A stretch of 64,000 nt of DNA from Candidatus Binataceae bacterium (GTDB lineage Bacteria; Desulfobacterota; Binatia; Binatales; Binataceae): positions 1 to 64,000 of the forward strand of contig DATJMX010000041.1 in assembly GCA_035508495.1 (NCBI GenBank), in the 5' to 3' direction. The notes below the pieces were generated by a model. The model did no database searches and was not told where the DNA came from. It saw only the letters and a list, made by a program, of their open reading frames with translations. Position numbers and translations under genes: made by a program. Shown here one piece after another: positions 16,978 through 25,586 of this stretch. Numbering within the stretch: position 1 is the stretch's first letter; every line of letters starts with the position of its first letter.

Positions 16978-18444
16978 GTGAATCGGATGCGAGTGGGGAT
17001 TGTGGGTGGAGGTCTGGGCGGGCTGCTGACGGCCTATATGCTCGAACGAAGATCGCCGCGGCCATGTGACATCACGATCTTCGAAGCCAGCGCGCGGCTG
17101 GGCGGCAAAATCATCACACGTCAATTTGAGTCGGCGCCCGTCCGTTACGAAGCGGGCGCGGCCGAGTTGTATGACTATTCGCAGCTCGGACCCGATCCGC
17201 TGCGCGAGTTGATTTCTGAGCTCGGACTCAGCGTCACCAATATCGACGGTCGCGCGGTGATAATCGGCGATCGCATCCTGCGCTCGCAAACCGATATCGC
17301 GCGCGAGTTCGGACCGTCCGCGCTCAACGCACTCAACAAGTTCAACTCGATGGCGCGCGCGGCGATTAGCCCGGCCGAATACTACGAATCAGATTGGAAA
17401 GCCGACAACAAGGATTCGCTGTCGCGCGCGAGCTTTCGCGATTTGCTGGCAAAAGTCGGCGACGACAACGTCCGCCGCTATGTCGAAGTCGCGGTGCACA
17501 GCGACCTCGCCACCGAGCCTCATCTGACCAACGCGATGTACGGGCTGCAGAACTACCTGATGAACGAAGCCGACTACATGCGGCTCTACGTCATCGATGG
17601 CGGAATCGAGCGGCTGCCGCGCGCGCTCGCGGAACGAATCGGCGCGCAGGTCAGGCTCAATCATCCAGTCACGAAAATCGAACGCGGCGCCGATCGCACC
17701 TATCGCATCTCGTCGCGCAGTCATGGCGAGGCCCGGAGCGATAACTTCGACTATGTCGTCGTGGCGTTGCCTAACAACTGGTTACCGCTCGTCAACTTCG
17801 GTGGCGCGACGCTCGGCGACGCGATGCATCGGCATCACAAGTTCTACGACTACCCCGCGCACTACCTGCGCGTGAGCGTGCTGTTTGAGCGCCCGTTCTG
17901 GCGCACGCAGCTCCGCGAATCGTACTTTATGCTCGACGCGTTCGGCGGATGCTGCGTCTATGACGAAAGCTCGCGCATCGCGGACAGTCCGTACGGCGTG
18001 CTCGGATGGCTGCTGGCGGGCGACGCGGCGCTGGCGATGAGCAATCTCGCCGACGCGGTGCTCATCGACGCGGTACTCGACTCGCTACCCACTTCGTTGC
18101 GCGACGACGCGCGCCAGTATCTACGCGAAGGCCGCGTGCATCGCTTCGCTGGCGCGGTAAATGGCCTGCCCGGTGGTTACCCGGCGCGCGAGCCCGATTC
18201 GCGCCACCTGCCGGAGCCTGAAAATCATCGCGAGCTGTTCGTGGTCGGGGACTATCTCTTCGATTCGACGATTAACGGCGTGCTCGACTCGGCCGATGTT
18301 GTCGCGGAGTTCATCGCAGACGATCTGCGCAACCAGGCACGCCTTAGCGTCGCGTCGACACCCGCTGCAGCCACACAGGTTCAGGCGACCGAGCCCCTTC
18401 CCGAGATGCCTGTCGCTGCCGCGGCGAGGGCTGAAGCGTCATGA
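16978..18444 (+). CDS. FAD-dependent amine-oxidase-like oxidoreductase
   Basis: This 488-aa flavoprotein has the dinucleotide-binding fingerprint VGIVGGGLGGLLTAYMLE, the GG-doublet ASARLGGKI, and a C-terminal FAD motif (ELFVVGDYLFDSTINGVLDS). It belongs to the amine oxidase / protoporphyrinogen oxidase / carotenoid desaturase superfamily; the true reaction cannot be read. GTG 16978 is used, although a second start codon three codons later is possible. The last ~40 residues are Ala/Thr/Pro-rich. Its stop overlaps the next gene by 4 bp (ATGA), so the two products are probably made together. Confidence 0.8.
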   Translation: MNRMRVGIVGGGLGGLLTAYMLERRSPRPCDITIFEASARLGGKIITRQFESAPVRYEAGAAELYDYSQLGPDPLRELISELGLSVTNIDGRAVIIGDRILRSQTDIAREFGPSALNALNKFNSMARAAISPAEYYESDWKADNKDSLSRASFRDLLAKVGDDNVRRYVEVAVHSDLATEPHLTNAMYGLQNYLMNEADYMRLYVIDGGIERLPRALAERIGAQVRLNHPVTKIERGADRTYRISSRSHGEARSDNFDYVVVALPNNWLPLVNFGGATLGDAMHRHHKFYDYPAHYLRVSVLFERPFWRTQLRESYFMLDAFGGCCVYDESSRIADSPYGVLGWLLAGDAALAMSNLADAVLIDAVLDSLPTSLRDDARQYLREGRVHRFAGAVNGLPGGYPAREPDSRHLPEPENHRELFVVGDYLFDSTINGVLDSADVVAEFIADDLRNQARLSVASTPAAATQVQATEPLPEMPVAAAARAEAS

Positions 18445-19277
18445 GCACGGCAATTCACAAAGTCGCCGAGATCGCGTCGGCGCGCGGCGCATCGGCCGTT
18501 TTCAAGCGCCTAACGTTTATCGCTGAGGCGGAGCCCGGATTGCGGCAACTGCGCGAGTATCGCAATCCGCGGAACTGCATCGCAATCGAGGAAGACTTCG
18601 ATGCGAACGCGACGATTTCGGAGAAATCTGAGCTTCTCCTCGCTATGATACCGACCGAAGCAGCCGCGGAAACGAAGAAAGTCAGAGACACGTGGATGTC
18701 GAGCGGCGACGTGGGTCCGATAACGTTCACCGCGTGTGGATTGAAAATCGAATGGCGCCCCGGCCGCGCGATCGTGCAAGGTCCGCCCGCGGGATTCGAT
18801 GCCGCCGCAAAGGCGCTCGCGGATTTCACTTTCTATGAAGGCGAGCTGCGCGCGCTCGAGCGCGAGATCGAAAGCCGCGAACCGCAGGCGCAACTCGATG
18901 CGTCCTACGCCCTTCGAATTCGCCATAGAGATCGCAAGCATTGGCAGCGCTTCGCAGAGCTGATCGAACATTTCTATCGCATGCGTCTTAGCTACGCGCG
19001 CCTCGAGCCGCAGCTCACGATCCCCTCGTCAGACCTGCCTCGCGATGCGAAGCAGCTCATGACGCGCCTCTGCGAAGAAGCAAATGTAGAGGACCGCCTC
19101 GAAGCATTCTCAAACCGCCTCGAAGCCTGCGAAGATCTCTACGAAGGCGCGACCGATCGCATCGCGGAATACAAATGGTACTTCGGCGGCCAATGGCTGG
19201 AGATCACGATCGTCGGTCTGCTGGTCCTGGAAGTCGTCCTGCTCGGCTTCGACATGTACCTCCGCCACTTCAAGTAG
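18441..19277 (+). CDS. Hypothetical C-terminally membrane-anchored protein (RMD1/DUF155-like topology)
   Basis: This 278-aa protein is mostly soluble and helical, with one hydrophobic segment near the C-terminus (WLEITIVGLLVLEVVLLGFD). The stretch before it (RLEACEDLYEGATDRIAEYK) recalls the end of the RMD1/DUF155 family, where a helical pair precedes a C-terminal membrane anchor. I cannot confirm membership. It overlaps the flavoprotein gene by 4 bp, so it may tether or assist that enzyme at the membrane. There is no signal peptide. Confidence 0.6.
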   Translation: MSTAIHKVAEIASARGASAVFKRLTFIAEAEPGLRQLREYRNPRNCIAIEEDFDANATISEKSELLLAMIPTEAAAETKKVRDTWMSSGDVGPITFTACGLKIEWRPGRAIVQGPPAGFDAAAKALADFTFYEGELRALEREIESREPQAQLDASYALRIRHRDRKHWQRFAELIEHFYRMRLSYARLEPQLTIPSSDLPRDAKQLMTRLCEEANVEDRLEAFSNRLEACEDLYEGATDRIAEYKWYFGGQWLEITIVGLLVLEVVLLGFDMYLRHFK

Positions 19278-19624
19278 GTCGCGCTTTCTTATCTCCGGAC
19301 AAACCCTATCTCGAGAGCGCCAACGCGATCAGAACAGTACCCGAATCGAAGGCCGCCCGGGAACCAGACCCCGCAACATTAGAATGACCGAAGGATGGCG
19401 GCCATCCGATCGGAGAAGTCAGATCCAAAACACAGTGGAGTGGGCGTCCCTGCCCGCCCTATTATTTTTCAGAAGGCAGTTCTCAACCCATCGAACGCGA
19501 ACGTTGGTCCGCGATCGATCATTGGATAGCTACGAAGCGTTTGGCGCTTACTACCGGTTCCAACTAGGATCGCCGGCAGACTGCCGGATCATTACGATGC
19601 GGCCGGCAGGCGAGGAGCGCGCGC
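19278..19624. other. 347-bp intergenic region
   Basis: It contains a short palindrome GGATGGCGGCCATCC (about 19393-19407) and the repeat at 19442-19458. A 96-codon plus-strand frame (19384-19674) runs through the repeat and into the next gene and is not protein-like. No RNA gene is recognised. Confidence 0.5.
19437..19470. repeat. GC-rich dispersed repeat, copy 2
   Basis: GGGCGTCCCTGCCCGCC at 19442-19458 is the exact reverse complement of 2533-2549 and is followed by CTATTATTTTTC, similar to the AT-rich flank CTATATTTTCTC of copy 1 at 2568-2579. A third, slightly diverged copy lies at 20949-20969. Confidence 0.65.
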
Positions 19625-20914
19625 ATGCGATTTCACTGGTTTGCCGAGGTCACCTATCCGCATCTGCCGGATGATTTCCGGGAGAAGTATCCGTCCGCGT
19701 GGGTGACGCCACCGGCGCATCTTTGCGATCCGCGCAAGGCTGGCGAGATGTACCGGATGTTCATCCGCCTGATGCAACTCGCTGACGAAGTCGGCTTCGA
19801 CGGCCTGACCGTCAACGAGCATCATCAGACTCCGCTAGCCGTGACGCCCTCGCCCAACCTGCTCGCGGCGAGCCTCGCCTCGACCACGAGAAACGCGGCC
19901 ATCACGATCGTCGGCAATTCGCTTGCGCTCTACAACCCGCCGACCCGTATCGCCGAAGAGTATGCCTACATCGATTGCCTCTCCGGCGGACGTCTCACTG
20001 CGGGATTCGTGCTCGGCACCGCGATGGACTCGACATTCGCGTACGGCATGACGCCGGTCGAGATGCGCGAGCGCTTCGAGGAAGCGCGCCAACTCATCCT
20101 GCGCGCGTGGAGCGAGCCTGAGCCGTTCGCGTTCAATGGCAAATACACCAAGCTTCGTTACGTCAATATCTGGCCGCGGCCGGTGCAGAAGAAACTGCCG
20201 GTCTGGGTTCCGGGCGGAGGCGGCAGCGTCGAGACCTGGGACCTCGTGATCGACAACGACTACTGCTATGGCCATCTGTCGTTCTCCGGCCTCTACTCAT
20301 CGAAGCCACTCGTCGATGCGTTCTGGGAATACGTTGCCAAACGCGGCGGCACGATGAATCCGCATCGCATGGCGTTCACGCAAATCGTATGCGTCGCCAA
20401 CACCGATGCTGAAGCCGAAAAGCAGTACTACGAGGCCGTTCGCTATTTTCATCGCAACGGCGCGCCGAGCATGGGCTTTCTGAATCCTCCCGGCTACACG
20501 ACGATTCGCTCGATGAAATCGATGGGCGAGCAGTTGAAGGTCGGCCAGAGCAAGCTCACGGCCGAAGATCGTCTGCGCGCGGGCCGCGGCGAAATGAGCT
20601 TCTGGGAGTATGACGAGAAGGGCTACATCATCGCAGGCACGCCGCAGCGTGTGCGCCAGCGCCTGCGCGAGTTGATCAAGGATTTGCGCGTCGGCCAGCT
20701 AATCGCGACGCCGCACATGGGCAATCTTCCCGAGGAAGTAGGCGCCGAAAACACGCGCCTCTTCGGCCTAGAAGTCGCGCCATACCTGCGCGATCTGTGG
20801 GCCGACGAGCCGGATCACTGGACTTCCGAGATCAGCCAGAAGCTCGTCGCCGCGAATGCTCCTCGAGTGCGAACCGAGACCGCGTCGACAGCAGAATCGA
20901 TGCCGGCGAAGTAG
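19625..20914 (+). CDS. LLM-class flavin-dependent oxidoreductase (luciferase-like)
   Basis: This 429-aa bacterial-luciferase-like monooxygenase shows MRFHWFAEVTYPHLPDDF, DEVGFDGLTVNEHHQTPLA and SGGRLTAGFVLGTA, the TIM-barrel positions that bind reduced flavin in this class. The loop VWVPGGGGSVETWD is also class-typical. Such enzymes oxidise alkanes, sulfonates, nitrilotriacetate-like or other compounds using reduced FMN or F420; the substrate and cofactor cannot be fixed here. The C-terminal ~20 residues are a polar tail. Confidence 0.85.
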   Translation: MRFHWFAEVTYPHLPDDFREKYPSAWVTPPAHLCDPRKAGEMYRMFIRLMQLADEVGFDGLTVNEHHQTPLAVTPSPNLLAASLASTTRNAAITIVGNSLALYNPPTRIAEEYAYIDCLSGGRLTAGFVLGTAMDSTFAYGMTPVEMRERFEEARQLILRAWSEPEPFAFNGKYTKLRYVNIWPRPVQKKLPVWVPGGGGSVETWDLVIDNDYCYGHLSFSGLYSSKPLVDAFWEYVAKRGGTMNPHRMAFTQIVCVANTDAEAEKQYYEAVRYFHRNGAPSMGFLNPPGYTTIRSMKSMGEQLKVGQSKLTAEDRLRAGRGEMSFWEYDEKGYIIAGTPQRVRQRLRELIKDLRVGQLIATPHMGNLPEEVGAENTRLFGLEVAPYLRDLWADEPDHWTSEISQKLVAANAPRVRTETASTAESMPAK

Positions 20915-20944
20915 TGCGCCTGCGCAGGCGATCTGCCTGAATAT

Positions 20945-21045
20945 AGTCGGGCGGGCGTCCCTGCCCCCCGCTGAGATGCGCGCTCTTCCCGCGCTTCCAT
21001 TCTGCAGCGTCGAAGGCGCGCAACGCGCCGACTTGACGGCGGGCA
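20945..21045. repeat. GC-rich dispersed repeat, copy 3, between convergent genes
   Basis: The 159-bp gap between the LLM gene and the convergent alcohol dehydrogenase gene carries GGGCGGGCGTCCCTGCCCCCC (starting about 20949) and a block at 21010-21045 that matches 2505-2540 at about 32 of 36 positions. Both modules occur in the same relative family as the copy at 2405-2573, but the first is inverted. Confidence 0.7.
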
Positions 21046-21073
21046 ATTTCCGCGAACTTTTTCCGAACCAACC

Positions 21074-22090
21074 CTAGTACGGAAACTCGACCATTACCTT
21101 GGCTTGCGAGCCTGGGGTGCGCAGCGCTTCGAACATCGCGGGGATTTGCGCGAGTTCGATGACGTCGGTGATCATCGGCTTGGCGTCGATCAGTCCGTTC
21201 GCGAGCGCCTCGACCGTGTCCTGGAACTCAGCGTGCGTGTAGGCCATCGCGAAGTCCATCCGCACTTCTTTGCCAATGCAGTTGAGCGGCGTGATCGTGT
21301 CGGATTCGAGGCACACCCCGATCACGACGATCTGCCCGTGCCGCGCGACGAACTTCACCGCCTCCATCAAGGTGCTCTTCACGCCGATACATTCGAATAC
21401 CAGCGCAGGATCATGGCCGATCAACTCGCGCATGATGTGGATCGCGTTATGGTCATGCGGATTTATGACGGCGTCGGCGCCGAGCTTCATTGCGAGCTCG
21501 GCGCGGCCCGGCGCCAATTCCGATACAACGATCGGTCCCGCGCCTTTCGCCTTGGCCCACAAGAGAGTCGCGAGACCTATCGGCCCCGCGCCCATCACCA
21601 GGCATCCCTTGCCCGGTTTGATCACGGCGCGGTTTACGCCATGCAATCCCACCGCGAGCGGCTCGACCAGCGCGCCTTCTCGGGAGCTTACATGGTCGGG
21701 CAGGCGCAGCAGGCTGCGCTCGCCGCACAGCACGTACTCGGCGTATGCGCCGGGAAGATGACCGAGGCCGAGTGAGCGCATGTGCCGGCAATGCATCGCA
21801 TCGCCGGTGCGGCAGTGATCGCATTCTCCGCACGAGATGTACGGGAGAGCGGTTACGCGTTCGCCGATCTTGAAATCGCGCACGCCCGCGCCGAGTTCCG
21901 CGATCTCGCCGCAGAACTCGTGGCCCATGATGGTGCCGGGCATCGCCAGCCCATGCTGTACCAGATGCAGATCGGAGCCGCAGATTCCGCAGTTGTGAAC
22001 CTTCAGAACAACTTCCCCCGAGCCCGGTACAGGCTCGGGCGCGTCAAGCAGGGTCATCTCATTGACGGCATGAAATGCAGCAGCCTTCAT
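21074..22090 (-). CDS. Zinc-dependent medium-chain alcohol dehydrogenase
   Basis: This 338-aa MDR enzyme has the catalytic zinc region (HNCGICGSDLHLVQHG, then GHEFCGEI) and four structural-zinc cysteines in CGECDHCRTGDAMHC. The Rossmann motif is VMGAGPIGLATLLWAKAKGA. It oxidises a secondary or sugar-type alcohol with NAD(P); sorbitol/threonine/butanediol dehydrogenase-like members look closest. It is the last gene of the operon UPF0175 - gloA - this gene, 55 bp after gloA. ATG 22090 has GGGAGG upstream. Confidence 0.9.
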   Translation of the reverse strand: MKAAAFHAVNEMTLLDAPEPVPGSGEVVLKVHNCGICGSDLHLVQHGLAMPGTIMGHEFCGEIAELGAGVRDFKIGERVTALPYISCGECDHCRTGDAMHCRHMRSLGLGHLPGAYAEYVLCGERSLLRLPDHVSSREGALVEPLAVGLHGVNRAVIKPGKGCLVMGAGPIGLATLLWAKAKGAGPIVVSELAPGRAELAMKLGADAVINPHDHNAIHIMRELIGHDPALVFECIGVKSTLMEAVKFVARHGQIVVIGVCLESDTITPLNCIGKEVRMDFAMAYTHAEFQDTVEALANGLIDAKPMITDVIELAQIPAMFEALRTPGSQAKVMVEFPY

Positions 22091-22145
22091 GGTAATCGCG
22101 CCTCCCCACGCGAGTCGCCCCCGCTTTTGATTTTGCGGCTATCTC

Positions 22146-22529
22146 TCAGCGGCGTTCGATCAACTCGATTTTGTAGCCGTTGGGATCCTCGATGAAGGCA
22201 ATCTTCGTCGTCCCATGGGCCATCGGTCCCGGCTCGCGCGTAATCTTCACGCCGCTGTTACGCAACTCGTCGCACGCCTTATAGATGTCAGGCACGCCTA
22301 CCGCAAGATGTCCAAAGGCAGTACCCAGATCGTACTTGTTTTTGCCGTAGTTGTAGGTGAGCTCGACCACGGTGCCGTGATCCTCGTTGTCGTAGCCGAC
22401 GAAAGCCAGGGTGAATTCGCCGCTCGGAAAATCCTGCTGGCGCAGCAGCTTCATCCCGAGCTTGCTGGTGTAGAAATCGAGCGATTCCTTGAGGTCGTTC
22501 ACCCGGAGCATCGTATGCAGTAAGCGCAT
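22146..22529 (-). CDS. gloA: Lactoylglutathione lyase (glyoxalase I)
   Basis: This 127-aa enzyme isomerises the hemithioacetal of methylglyoxal and glutathione to S-lactoylglutathione. The four metal ligands are visible as His in MRLLHTMLRV, Glu in GTVVELTYNYG, His in AFGHLAVGV, and Glu in GYKIELIERR. The length equals the usual Ni-type GloA. The longer frame to 22604 would overlap the preceding gene, so I start at ATG 22529, 1 base after the UPF0175 stop. Two further genes (GSTs at 34066 and 38944) also point to glutathione use. Confidence 0.95.
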   Translation of the reverse strand: MRLLHTMLRVNDLKESLDFYTSKLGMKLLRQQDFPSGEFTLAFVGYDNEDHGTVVELTYNYGKNKYDLGTAFGHLAVGVPDIYKACDELRNSGVKITREPGPMAHGTTKIAFIEDPNGYKIELIERR

Positions 22530-22530
22530 G

Positions 22531-22815
22531 TCAGTTGTCCTTTCGCCGAATTGGTTTACGGCGCGCCGCGATCGCATCGACCAGTCCACCGCGAATCTCG
22601 GCAAAGAGGTCCTCGGTCGATGCGATTCCTGCCGCCTTCATTTTCTCTACCAGTTCCCATCGCGTGCAGCCGAGCGCCTGGGCCGCCTCGTGCTCGTGAA
22701 TCCGCCTGGCGCGCACGAGCTCCAAAATCGCTAGCTCGCGCATCCGACCGACAAATTCGGCCTCGGGGAACTGCGTGTCGAAAACTCCGTCCGGCAGTTC
22801 GATCTTGATATCCAT
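22531..22815 (-). CDS. UPF0175 family protein
   Basis: This 94-aa protein contains the family core MRELAILELVRARRIHEHEA followed by AQALGCTRWELVEKMKAAGI, a winged or helix-turn-helix-like segment. UPF0175 proteins are often found next to PIN-domain toxins, where they may be antitoxins, but no PIN gene is adjacent here. Instead the gene heads an operon with gloA and an alcohol dehydrogenase, so a regulatory role for that operon is possible. The start ATG 22815 is supported by length only. Confidence 0.8.
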   Translation of the reverse strand: MDIKIELPDGVFDTQFPEAEFVGRMRELAILELVRARRIHEHEAAQALGCTRWELVEKMKAAGIASTEDLFAEIRGGLVDAIAARRKPIRRKDN

Positions 22816-22974
22816 CGCCGCGAAACGAGCTTCATCGATCCTCGCGGGACTGTCAAACCGGCGCTTGGCGCGGATGGCCCCGATGTTTTAGGTTAGCGGT
22901 CGGGCTAGTAGCGCTAACTTTGAACGCGGGGACTTTTCGCGCCGGCCGCGCGAGTGCCTCGATGGGGAAATATC

Positions 22975-24159
22975 ATGGACTTCGATTTCACGCCCGAGGA
23001 TGAAGCGTTTCGCCAGGAGTTCCGCTCGTGGCTCGAGGCCAACAAGGGTGGCGCTCCGCGCCCGCGCGACATCTTTTCGACCGAGACCAAGGAAGCCTGG
23101 GACGAACAGGTGGCATGGGCGAAGAAGCTCGCTTCGGGCGGATGGCTCGCCGTCAACTGGCCCAAGGAATACGGCGGCCGCGGCGCGACTGTCCTGCAGA
23201 CGATCGTTTACAACGAAGAGCTCTCGCGCGTTAACCTCGCGGCGCCGATGGTCGGCATGGGCGTGAGCCTGCTCGGCCCGACGCTCCTGCATTGGGGCAA
23301 CGAGGAGCAGAAGCAGCGCTACATCCCGAAGATCCTCAAGGCCGAGGAAATCTGGTGCCAGGGCTACAGCGAGCCCGGCTCGGGATCGGATCTCGCCTCG
23401 CTCCAGACCCGCGCGGTCGAGGACGGCGACGACTTCGTCGTCAACGGGCAGAAGGTCTGGACCTCGATGGCGCAGTACGCCGACATGATCTTTCTGCTCG
23501 TCCGCACCGATCCCCAGGCGCCCAAGCATAAGGGCATCAGTTATCTATTGGTTGACATGCACAGTCCCGGTGTCACGGTCCGTCCGCTAGTGCAGATGAC
23601 GGGCAACAAGGGCTTCAACGAGGTCTTCTTCGAGGACGTGCGCGTGCCGAAGAAGAATCTCGTCGGCGAGAAGAACCAGGGATGGCAGGTCGCGATCACG
23701 ACGCTGATGTTCGAGCGCTCGGGCGGCGGCGGCGATCGCGGCGCGACCGGCACCTGCGAGGATCTCGCTCATCTGGCGAAAAGACTGCCGCGCAACGGCG
23801 GCAGCGCGTGGGACGACGACAGCGTGCGGCAGAAAATCGCCGAGTTCTATTGCGAAGCCAACGCGCTCCGCTACACCGGCTATCGCCAGCTCACGCGGCG
23901 TATCAAGGGATTGCCTCCCGGACCTGAAGGCTCGATGATGAAGCTCTGCAGCACGGAGCTGAATCACCGCATGATGCTGTTCGCGATGGAATTGCTCGGG
24001 CCGTATAGCCAGATCGAGTATTACGCCGAGCATTCTCTGGATCACGGCAAGTGGTTGTTCAGGATGCTCGCGTCGCGCGGCGGCACGATCGCGGCCGGCA
24101 GCAATCAGATTCAGCACAACATTATCGGCGAGCGCGTCCTCGGCCTGCCCAAGGGCTGA
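22975..24159 (+). CDS. Acyl-CoA dehydrogenase, paralogue A
   Basis: This 394-aa FAD enzyme of acyl-CoA oxidation begins MDFDFTPEDEAFRQEFRSWL. It has the family signature WCQGYSEPGSGSDLASLQTR, GQKVWTSMAQYADM and the C-terminal IAAGSNQIQHNIIGERVLGL. ATG 22975 (GGGGA upstream) is preferred to the frame at 22954. The active-site Glu cannot be placed with certainty. It is followed by paralogue B after 37 bp, and paralogue C lies at 28814. The three proteins share nearly the same blocks, so they arose by duplication. Confidence 0.93.
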   Translation: MDFDFTPEDEAFRQEFRSWLEANKGGAPRPRDIFSTETKEAWDEQVAWAKKLASGGWLAVNWPKEYGGRGATVLQTIVYNEELSRVNLAAPMVGMGVSLLGPTLLHWGNEEQKQRYIPKILKAEEIWCQGYSEPGSGSDLASLQTRAVEDGDDFVVNGQKVWTSMAQYADMIFLLVRTDPQAPKHKGISYLLVDMHSPGVTVRPLVQMTGNKGFNEVFFEDVRVPKKNLVGEKNQGWQVAITTLMFERSGGGGDRGATGTCEDLAHLAKRLPRNGGSAWDDDSVRQKIAEFYCEANALRYTGYRQLTRRIKGLPPGPEGSMMKLCSTELNHRMMLFAMELLGPYSQIEYYAEHSLDHGKWLFRMLASRGGTIAAGSNQIQHNIIGERVLGLPKG

Positions 24160-24196
24160 TAGTCGCGGCCACCGATCTCACGAGGTAAGACATCGG

Positions 24197-25378
24197 ATGG
24201 ATTTCAACTACACGCCCGAAGACGAAGCGTTCCGTAAAGAGCTGCGCACCTGGCTCGAAGCCAACAAGGGTCACGCACCCGGTTCCGTCAATATGATGGC
24301 CGAGGAATCCGACGACGGATGGCAGGACCGCGTGCGCTGGCACAAGAAGCTCAACGAGGGCGGATGGGTCGCCGTCAACTGGCCCAAGGAATATGGCGGC
24401 CGCGGCGCGACCGTAATGCAACGTCTCATCTTCCGGGAAGAGATGAATCGTCTCGGGCTCGCCGAGCCGTTCATCGGCATGGGCATCAGCCTGCTCGGCC
24501 CGACGCTCATGCATTGGGGCGACGAGGAGCAGCGAGCGCGCTACCTGCCAAAGATCCTGAAGGGCGAGGAAGTCTGGTGCCAGGGCTATTCCGAGCCGGG
24601 CGCGGGTTCCGATCTCGCAGGGCTCCAGACGCGCGCAGTCGAGGACGGCGATGACTTCGTCGTCAACGGGCAGAAGGTCTGGACCTCGATGGCGCAGCAT
24701 GCGGACCTGATTTTCCTGCTCGTCCGCACCGATCCCGCGGCGCCCAAGCACAAGGGCATCAGCTATCTGCTGGTTGACATGCGTAGCCCGGGAATCACCG
24801 TGCGGCCGCTCGTGCAGATCACGGGGTCGAAGGGTTTCAACGAGGTTTTCTTCGAAGACGTACGCGTGCCGAAGAAGAATCTCGTCGGCGGTTTGAACAA
24901 CGGATGGAACGTCGCAATCACGACGCTGATGTTCGAGCGCGGCGGCGGTGGCGGCGAAGGCTACATGGGCGAGGTGCATGAGCTGGTCGAGCTCGCCAAG
25001 CGCGTGCCGCGCAACGGCAGCACGGCGTGGGACGACGCAGGCGTGAGACAGAAAGCGGCAGAGTTCGCGGCCGACGCGCTCGCGCTCAAGTACACCGGCT
25101 ATCGCCAGCTCACGCGGCAGTTGAAGGGCCTGCCGCCCGGCCCCGAAGGCTCGATGATGAAGCTGTGCGGCACAGAGCTCGCGCTAAGAATCGCGATCTA
25201 CGCGATGGAACTGCTCGGCCCCTACAGCCAAATCGAATTCGGCGCCGACTTCGCAATCGACAAGGGCAAGTGGTCGTTCCGCATGCTCTCCGCCCGCGGC
25301 CCCACAATCTACGCCGGGACGAATCAGATCCAACACAACATCATAGGCGAAAGAGTCCTCGGCCTGCCCAAGGGTTGA
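24197..25378 (+). CDS. Acyl-CoA dehydrogenase, paralogue B
   Basis: This 393-aa enzyme starts MDFNYTPEDEAFRKELRTWL and repeats the core motifs of paralogue A (WCQGYSEPGAGSDLAGLQTR; GQKVWTSMAQHADL; IYAGTNQIQHNIIGERVLGL). It differs most in the 50 residues near position 240-290 (ERGGGGGEGYMGEVHELVEL). It is likely co-transcribed with A as the second gene. Two similar subunits side by side suggest either a heterotetramer, as in steroid-side-chain FadE pairs, or different chain-length specificities. Confidence 0.93.
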   Translation: MDFNYTPEDEAFRKELRTWLEANKGHAPGSVNMMAEESDDGWQDRVRWHKKLNEGGWVAVNWPKEYGGRGATVMQRLIFREEMNRLGLAEPFIGMGISLLGPTLMHWGDEEQRARYLPKILKGEEVWCQGYSEPGAGSDLAGLQTRAVEDGDDFVVNGQKVWTSMAQHADLIFLLVRTDPAAPKHKGISYLLVDMRSPGITVRPLVQITGSKGFNEVFFEDVRVPKKNLVGGLNNGWNVAITTLMFERGGGGGEGYMGEVHELVELAKRVPRNGSTAWDDAGVRQKAAEFAADALALKYTGYRQLTRQLKGLPPGPEGSMMKLCGTELALRIAIYAMELLGPYSQIEFGADFAIDKGKWSFRMLSARGPTIYAGTNQIQHNIIGERVLGLPKG

Positions 25379-25415
25379 TCCCTCGATTCTAAACTTGCGC
25401 GCTCACCTTCTTAAA

Positions 25416-25570
25416 CCCTCTCACGTTAAGTCACGGGAGAGGGCGGTTAGGCGCGCAAAGCGCGCCTAACAGGTGAGGGTGCAGGATCGCCCGATGCCCG
25501 CCGAAAGTGAATTAACGCGCACTCAGAGTGAGCATTCGCCTGCATCTCAACAACCCAGAACCCTCACCTG
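25416..25570. repeat. Palindromic intergenic repeat cluster between convergent genes
   Basis: The 208-bp gap between the convergent acyl-CoA dehydrogenase B and MocR-type genes holds three nested dyads. The first is CCCTCTCACGT-TAAGTC-ACGGGAGAGGG (25416-25443, one mismatch). The second is GTTAGGCGCGC-AAA-GCGCGCCTAAC (25446-25470, perfect 11 bp). The third is a long-range 11-bp pair, CAGGTGAGGGT (25470-25480) with ACCCTCACCTG (25560-25570). The first hairpin is nearly identical to one at 43673-43700. Confidence 0.75.
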
Positions 25571-25586
25571 CCTGACGCGCGCATCA

